From contig JAHHUA010000070.1 of assembly GCA_020024235.1 (NCBI GenBank), forward strand, positions 1-8,361: 8,361 nucleotides of DNA. Direction: 5' to 3'. The notes beneath the pieces were generated by a model that had not been told where the DNA came from, made no database searches, and saw nothing but the letters and a program-made list of their open reading frames with translations. A program made the translations under genes and the position numbers. Source of the stretch: Oscillospiraceae bacterium. Lineage in GTDB: Bacteria; Bacillota; Clostridia; Oscillospirales; Ruminococcaceae. This document shows positions 6,861-8,361 of the stretch, piece by piece (the first letter of the stretch is position 1; every line of letters starts with the position of its first letter).

Positions 6861-8132
6861 ATGAATACGGATAAACTTATTGATTATGTAAAGTCGGAAA
6901 TGAAACCCAGTATGGGATGTACAGAACCTGTTGCTATCGGTCTTGCAGTATCAAATACTTGCAGATACCTGGAAAATCCCGCAGAAAAACTGGTTTTAAA
7001 AGTAAGCTCAAATATATTTAAAAATGCCTTTTGTGTAAAGATTCCCAATACCAGAGAGGCAGGAATACCTTTAGCTGCCGCTTTGGGATACTTGCTCACA
7101 AAAGAAAACAACACAATGGAAATCTTCAAAAATGTAAATGATAAGCTTGTTGAGGAAGCATATGAACTTTTGAACAAAAACTTTGTAGAAATGGAAGCTA
7201 TGCATGACACCCGTTTTTACATAAATGTAATTGCCTCCAATACAAAAGAAACTGTTGAAACAATTACATTGGATAAACATGATAACCTTGTAAAAGTTGT
7301 TAAAAACGGAAAAACAATTCTTGACAAAGAAGTTGCTGAAAATAAAGAGGAAAAAGATTTTGATATTTCTGAATACACAGTTTCTGAACTTGTAAAAACT
7401 GCAGAAACAATAGACTTTGATAAAATTACATTCCTTCGTGAAGCAAGAGATATGAACTTGGCAGCATCTGAAGAGGGTCTTAAAAATGAATATGGTCTTT
7501 GTACAGGAAAAAGACTTAGAGAAATGATGGAAAAAGGCATTATTCCAAATGACTTGACCAATTATGTAAAAAGTACCGTATCTGCTGCTGCTGACTGTAG
7601 AATGGGCGGCGGACTCTATCCGGCTATGACAGTTTTGGGAAGCGGAAATCAAGGTTTCCAAACAACCTTGCCAATTATTGCTACAGCTCAGTTTATGAAG
7701 TATGATGAAGAAAAAATGCTCAGAGGTATGTTCCTCAGTATTATGCTTACTGCAAGACAAAAAGTAATGGTAGGCAGACTTTCCCCTGTATGTGGTGCAT
7801 TTCTTGCCGGAGCATCTGCTGCTGCAACAATTACATGGATGTTTGGCGGAAATGATGAACAAATCCATGGTGCCATGAAGAACATTTATGCCAGCATTGC
7901 AGGTATGATGTGTGATGGTGCAAAAGATGGCTGTGCTCTTAAACTTGCTACCTGTGCAGGTGAAGCTGTAATAGCAGCAAGACTTGCTTTGGCAGGAACC
8001 GTTGCTGAAAAAACAGATGGTATTGTTAGTGCAACTGTTGAAGATACAATCAACAATATCGGAGTTTTGTCAAAAGTAGGTATGGCTGCTGTTGATATGA
8101 ATGTAATTGACATTTTGATGAACAAAAAGTAA
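6861..8132 (+). CDS. cyuA: L-cysteine desulfidase, CyuA/UPF0597 (YhaM) family, [4Fe-4S] enzyme
   Basis: This cytoplasmic enzyme is predicted to break L-cysteine into pyruvate, ammonia and hydrogen sulfide using an oxygen-sensitive [4Fe-4S] cluster instead of PLP. It has 423 residues from ATG 6861, a typical length. The N-terminus carries PSMGCTEPVAIG with the conserved Cys20. Further family segments are IPNTREAGIPLAAALG (61-76), ADCRMGGGLYPAMTVLGSGNQG (244-265), SPVCGAF with Cys311, and MMCDGAKDGCALKLATC with Cys351 and Cys358. The spacing Cys311-Cys351-Cys358 (40 and 7) equals that of Cys282, Cys322 and Cys329 as I recall them in the characterised Methanocaldococcus jannaschii enzyme, where Cys25 corresponds to Cys20 here. 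These four are therefore the likely cluster and active-site set. The fold is related to the iron-sulfur L-serine dehydratase alpha subunit, so other substrates are possible, but the CTEP motif favours cysteine desulfidase. The gene has its own promoter and terminator and appears monocistronic. No CyuR-type regulator or CyuP transporter is adjacent. Confidence 0.88.
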   Translation: MNTDKLIDYVKSEMKPSMGCTEPVAIGLAVSNTCRYLENPAEKLVLKVSSNIFKNAFCVKIPNTREAGIPLAAALGYLLTKENNTMEIFKNVNDKLVEEAYELLNKNFVEMEAMHDTRFYINVIASNTKETVETITLDKHDNLVKVVKNGKTILDKEVAENKEEKDFDISEYTVSELVKTAETIDFDKITFLREARDMNLAASEEGLKNEYGLCTGKRLREMMEKGIIPNDLTNYVKSTVSAAADCRMGGGLYPAMTVLGSGNQGFQTTLPIIATAQFMKYDEEKMLRGMFLSIMLTARQKVMVGRLSPVCGAFLAGASAAATITWMFGGNDEQIHGAMKNIYASIAGMMCDGAKDGCALKLATCAGEAVIAARLALAGTVAEKTDGIVSATVEDTINNIGVLSKVGMAAVDMNVIDILMNKK

Positions 8133-8137
8133 TATTT

Positions 8138-8179
8138 AAACCCGCAAAATCAAAATTTAGTGATTTTGCGGGTTTTGTT
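8138..8179 (+). terminator. Rho-independent terminator after cyuA
   Basis: The stem CCCGCAAAATCA (8141-8152) pairs perfectly with TGATTTTGCGGG (8161-8172) around an 8-base loop, extended by AAA/TTT at the base. The strand continues as TTTTGTT. It begins 5 bases after the cyuA stop and should isolate cyuA from the next gene. Confidence 0.93.
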
Positions 8180-8230
8180 AGTAAAAAATTGTTGTAAATG
8201 ACAAAGTTGTAATTTGATTTAATTATAATA

Positions 8231-8259
8231 TTGCAAAAGTTAAAGTGTTGTGCTAATAT
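8231..8259 (+). promoter_or_regulatory. Predicted sigma-A promoter with extended -10 for the downstream gene
   Basis: TTGCAA (8231-8236) and TAATAT (8254-8259) are 17 bp apart, and TGC directly before the -10 gives an extended -10 element. Transcription would start near 8266. A lone TATAAT at 8224-8229 lacks a matching -35 and is less likely. Confidence 0.6.
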
Positions 8260-8302
8260 TAAAGCGAAATAAAAGATTTAATTGATAAAGGAGAGATGAA
8301 AG

Positions 8303-8361
8303 ATGAAACAATTCAACAAAATTAGCATGGAAAGCTTAAATAATTACAGAAACAGCTATGA
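8303..8361 (+). CDS. Start of an unidentified gene, cut by the window end
   Basis: AAAGGAGAG (8287-8295) is a strong ribosome binding site, with AGGAG ending 9 bases before ATG 8303. The frame stays open to the window edge and encodes MKQFNKISMESLNNYRNSY, a polar N-terminus with no signal peptide or membrane helix in the visible part. The ATG at 8296 overlaps the ribosome binding site and stops after nine codons, so it is excluded. Nineteen residues are too few to assign a family. A terminator upstream and a separate predicted promoter make it an independent transcription unit from cyuA. Confidence 0.7.
   Translation, partial: MKQFNKISMESLNNYRNSY

Noticed and set aside
7071..7868. 265-residue minus-strand open frame antisense to cyuA
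   Set aside because: It lies wholly inside a well-supported + strand gene, has Cys/Phe/Ser-rich composition typical of reverse-strand reading, and shows no recognisable motif.

Overview
The window looks like ordinary chromosome of a low-GC, anaerobic Firmicute, most likely a Clostridia member. Four things point there: strongly AT-rich DNA, canonical AGGAG-type ribosome binding sites, a sigma-A-type promoter, and a gene set of Rnf complex, BMP-family nucleoside ABC transporter, pyrimidine-nucleoside phosphorylase and an iron-sulfur cysteine desulfidase. The exact genus cannot be read from the sequence. All recognisable genes are on the + strand. I found no mobile element, CRISPR array, tRNA or rRNA.

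Layout. (1) Positions 2-439 hold the C-terminal three quarters of a divergent RnfA-like membrane subunit, presumably the end of an rnf operon that begins outside the window. (2) Positions 460-1656, 20 bases further on, encode a membrane-anchored DUF4015-type putative glycoside hydrolase. (3) Positions 1726-5277 encode a complete ATPase-permease-permease set (NupO/NupP/NupQ, formerly YufO/P/Q) with overlapping junctions. No substrate-binding lipoprotein gene is next to it. (4) Positions 5353-6678 encode pyrimidine-nucleoside phosphorylase (pdp), behind a perfect 13-bp inverted repeat. (5) After an AT-rich gap with a good sigma-A promoter, positions 6861-8132 encode a CyuA/UPF0597-type L-cysteine desulfidase that ends in a strong intrinsic terminator. 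(6) A new promoter and ribosome binding site then start an unidentified gene cut by the window edge at 8361.

How the genes work together. The transporter would import nucleosides, and Pdp would split pyrimidine nucleosides with phosphate into free base and (deoxy)ribose-1-phosphate. Together they form a salvage and carbon-scavenging module. The cysteine desulfidase (cysteine to pyruvate, ammonia and sulfide) is a separate, apparently monocistronic unit. The RnfA-like protein would belong to a membrane ferredoxin:NAD+ oxidoreductase coupled to ion transport.

I see no convincing undescribed system. The points most worth a second look are the divergent RnfA followed by DUF4015 instead of rnfB, the missing BMP lipoprotein gene, and the inverted repeat before pdp whose core also recurs in the end of nupQ. 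Three CDS starts are placed downstream of the longest possible ORF start (nupQ 4390, pdp 5353, cyuA 6861), on ribosome-binding-site and family grounds.
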